This document shows positions 62,264 to 64,000 of a stretch of 64,000 nucleotides of DNA, in pieces. Positions within the stretch are counted from its first letter, which is position 1. Each line of letters starts with the position of its first letter. The DNA lies in NCBI GenBank assembly GCA_000158155.1, contig DS999406.1:76084-140083 (forward strand). Direction: 5' to 3'. The notes under the pieces were generated by a model. That model saw only the letters and a program-made list of their open reading frames with translations, was not told the origin of the DNA and ran no database searches. Origin of the DNA: a gamma proteobacterium NOR5-3 (lineage in GTDB: Bacteria; Pseudomonadota; Gammaproteobacteria; Pseudomonadales; Halieaceae). Made by a program: the position numbers and the translations under genes.

Positions 62264-63513
62264 AAAAGCTACTGTTTATCACTCCCGAACTTCCTTACCC
62301 TCCGCAAAGTGGTGGCAAGGTCAAAAGCCTGAAGCTACTCGAAGCCCTGGCGGAGCGTTACGAGGTGACTCTGGTGTCGCCTCTTAAACTTGACGATGCG
62401 GACTATCGCCCCGCGTTCGAAAAGCAGTCCCCCTGCGTGCAGCACGTGCATCGCCGAATCGACGTATCCCGGTCCGCAAAGAGTCTGCTGGGCAGCTATC
62501 TTCGGGGTACGCCGCTCAACGTGCATCGTAGCTACGATGCCGCCCTGGCACAGCAGGTTCGACGTCTTGCGCCTTCACACGACGTGATTTTTCTGGACCA
62601 TTACGAAGTCTCAGCCTACCTGCCCGATAACTATCGGGGCATGGTGGTGTATCACGCGCACAATGCCTATCACCAGATCTGGGATCGCTATGCGCGACTC
62701 CCGGGCAACCCGGCCTTTCGAATTGCCGCGCTACTCGAGTCCCGGCGTGTGCGCCGTGCCGAAGAAAAGATCGCACATCGGGCAGACCTGGTCTTTGCAT
62801 CCCCCAACGACACCGAAACCCTGGTAGAGAGCGGCATCAGTCCAAGCAAGATCTCGCACACCTACCATCTGGGAGACGACAGTCAGCTTAGACTTCCCCA
62901 ACTGGAATTCTCAGCGACACGCAAAAAACTCATGTACGTGGGCCTGCTGGGCTGGGAAGCCAATGTCGTCGGCCTGCTGTGGTTTATTGAAAGCGTGTGG
63001 CCGCGACTGCTGCAGGAGCACCCCGATCTGGAATTCGACATCGTGGGCAAAAACCCCGATCAGCGCCTGATCGATGCGGTCGCCATCTACCCCAATATTC
63101 GTCTGCGCGGATTTGTAGAGGATCTCCAGGAAATCTATAGAGACTCCCGTGTATCCATTGCACCACTGCTGTTTGGCAGCGGCATGAAGGTCAAGGTGCT
63201 GGACGCCATGGCCCGGGGAATCCCCACGGTCACAACGCCAGTAGGCGCCGAAGGCGTGGACTACGCTAACAATCGGCATCTAAGCGTTGCGACAAATGCC
63301 GACGACATGGCGCTTGCTACACTGCAGCTGCTTGTTGATGAAACGCTTTGGAACCGTATGCGCGACGAATCGCGACGGCTCATTGGTGAGCGCTATACCT
63401 GGCGCCAGCTGTTCTCGAGCATGCATGACGCTCTGGACAATGTGTTTTTAGAAAAGCATGCCAAAGAACTGAGTAACAACCGCTGTTCGTCAGAAATGCT
63501 CCAGCATGCTTAG
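62260..63513 (+). CDS. Glycosyltransferase family 4 (exopolysaccharide)
   Basis: A 417-residue GT-B enzyme: N-terminal 'KLLFITPELPYPPQSGGKVKSLKLLEALAERYEVTLVSP' and C-terminal donor-binding 'KLMYVGLLGWEANVVGLLWFIESVWPRLLQEHPDLEFDIVGKNPDQRLIDAV' plus 'VSIAPLLFGSGMKVKVLDAMARGIPTVTTPVGAEGVD' (the EX7E-like region reads GSGMKVKVLDAMA). Similar to the GT4 enzymes of PEP-CTERM/exosortase-linked exopolysaccharide loci, which is an impression, not proof. Ends eight bases into the flippase gene. Confidence 0.92.
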   Translation: MKKLLFITPELPYPPQSGGKVKSLKLLEALAERYEVTLVSPLKLDDADYRPAFEKQSPCVQHVHRRIDVSRSAKSLLGSYLRGTPLNVHRSYDAALAQQVRRLAPSHDVIFLDHYEVSAYLPDNYRGMVVYHAHNAYHQIWDRYARLPGNPAFRIAALLESRRVRRAEEKIAHRADLVFASPNDTETLVESGISPSKISHTYHLGDDSQLRLPQLEFSATRKKLMYVGLLGWEANVVGLLWFIESVWPRLLQEHPDLEFDIVGKNPDQRLIDAVAIYPNIRLRGFVEDLQEIYRDSRVSIAPLLFGSGMKVKVLDAMARGIPTVTTPVGAEGVDYANNRHLSVATNADDMALATLQLLVDETLWNRMRDESRRLIGERYTWRQLFSSMHDALDNVFLEKHAKELSNNRCSSEMLQHA

Positions 63514-64000
63514 CAGCGCTGACACTATGGCCGCAATAGAGCACCGGTTTGCCAGCAAAATGTGGCGGGCCGGGACTTTGGCGCTCAGCCGCGGAACGGG
63601 AATGGCTGCCCAGATGGCGGTGCAAATCGCGGTAGGCGCCTTAGCCGGACCTGCGGGAATCGGCACGCTACAACTACATATGGCCTGGGGCAGCCTTCTG
63701 GGCGAACTCGTAGGAGCCGGCGAGCCTACTCGCGCCCTGCGGGATCACTCCCTGAACAGGAATAAAGGCTCGGCGATCAAACGCGGACTCATCAGAGCCA
63801 GCAATAACGTCCTGATGTACGCAGCCGCACTGGCCGCCTTTGTTCTGGTGCTTGTTTTTTCCGGACTTGCCGATGCGCTGGGCCTGCAAACCGGCCCCCT
63901 ATTGGCATCAATTTTAATCTCGGCACCCCTGTTTGCACTGACACGCCTGCTCGCAGAAACCCTGAAGGCTCTGGACATGGCAATGTGGGCGGTGACGCTG
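63506..64000 (+). CDS. Polysaccharide flippase (Wzx/MATE-type), 5' part
   Basis: An open frame from ATG 63506 that runs off the window after 165 codons: 'MLSSADTMAAIEHRFASKMWRAGTLALSRGTGMAAQMAVQIAVGALAGPAGIGTLQLHMAWGSLLGELVGAGEPT', then two clear membrane helices ('NVLMYAAALAAFVLVLVFSGLADALGL', 'LLASILISAPLFAL'). The RG...AxxxGPAxxGTLQ pattern is that of Wzx-like polysaccharide exporters. Overlaps the glycosyltransferase stop, completing an exopolysaccharide operon. Confidence 0.8.
   Translation, partial: MLSSADTMAAIEHRFASKMWRAGTLALSRGTGMAAQMAVQIAVGALAGPAGIGTLQLHMAWGSLLGELVGAGEPTRALRDHSLNRNKGSAIKRGLIRASNNVLMYAAALAAFVLVLVFSGLADALGLQTGPLLASILISAPLFALTRLLAETLKALDMAMWAVTL

Noticed and set aside
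1-64000. CRISPR arrays, tRNA/rRNA genes, transposases, phage genes, toxin-antitoxin or restriction systems
   Set aside because: I looked for repeat-spacer arrays, tRNA T-loop motifs, integrase or DDE motifs and defence domains and saw none.

Overview
The window reads as a chromosomal segment of a marine, aerobic gammaproteobacterium. Halieaceae (the OM60/NOR5, Congregibacter/Haliea-type clade) is my best inference. The supporting content is a SUF-only Fe-S operon under an IscR-type repressor, a wax ester synthase, a TorF-type outer-membrane protein, an Atu-type acyl-CoA carboxylase set, a photolyase and a sigma-54-linked exopolysaccharide locus. This is inferred from gene content alone; no rRNA, tRNA, CRISPR array, prophage or insertion sequence was seen. 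Coding density is high, with many ATGA, GTGA or TAATG stop/start overlaps that mark operons.

Layout. 0-10 kb: single genes, namely a membrane GGDEF/EAL protein, a SnoaL-like protein, a GNAT acetyltransferase, a TAXI-like binding protein with its membrane partner, an AlkA-like glycosylase, an acyl-CoA ligase and three exported or lipoprotein genes. 10-15.5 kb: a TorF-type porin; a four-gene minus-strand operon (EF-hand protein, ECF sigma, anti-sigma-like protein, Spy-like protein); facing away from it, a Gram-negative sortase overlapped by its apparent single substrate; then a bactofilin and a methyltransferase-like gene. 15.5-22.4 kb: an oligopeptide ABC importer with two tandem binding lipoproteins, two permeases and a fused double ATPase that carries a one-base deletion. 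22.4-31 kb: DUF885 lipoprotein, methyltransferase, PurT, Hsp20 (with a heat-shock-type promoter and a strong terminator), HDOD protein, and an FMN glutamate-synthase-like protein coupled to a Na+/H+ antiporter.

31-38.3 kb: the iscR-sufBCDSA-sufT-sufE operon with a convincing IscR type-1 box, and a divergent protein with the fold signature of hydrogenase maturation proteases but without their metal ligands. 38.3-45.5 kb: an atuA/carboxylase/hydratase cluster with a divergent TetR gene and a perfect operator-like dyad. 45.5-46.7 kb: a decayed arsC followed by an intact ACR3 arsenite pump. 46.9-51.6 kb: a TauD-type dioxygenase, then an operon for a two-subunit 2-oxoacid:ferredoxin oxidoreductase, a ferritin-like protein and an exported protein, preceded by two adjacent perfect palindromes. 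51.6-60.3 kb: wax ester synthase/DGAT, PlsB-type acyltransferase, retropepsin-like protease, DUF6482, Cho endonuclease coupled to a photolyase, DUF3667. 60.3-64 kb: an exopolysaccharide region in which a sugar transferase and a divergent DUF6492-GT4-flippase operon each have a sigma-54-type promoter in the shared intergenic region.

The strongest candidates for something new are the sortase/substrate pair (13056-14239), the paired sigma-54 promoters (61085-61333), the degenerate maturation-protease homologue (37777-38310) and the palindromes ahead of korAB (51577-51616).
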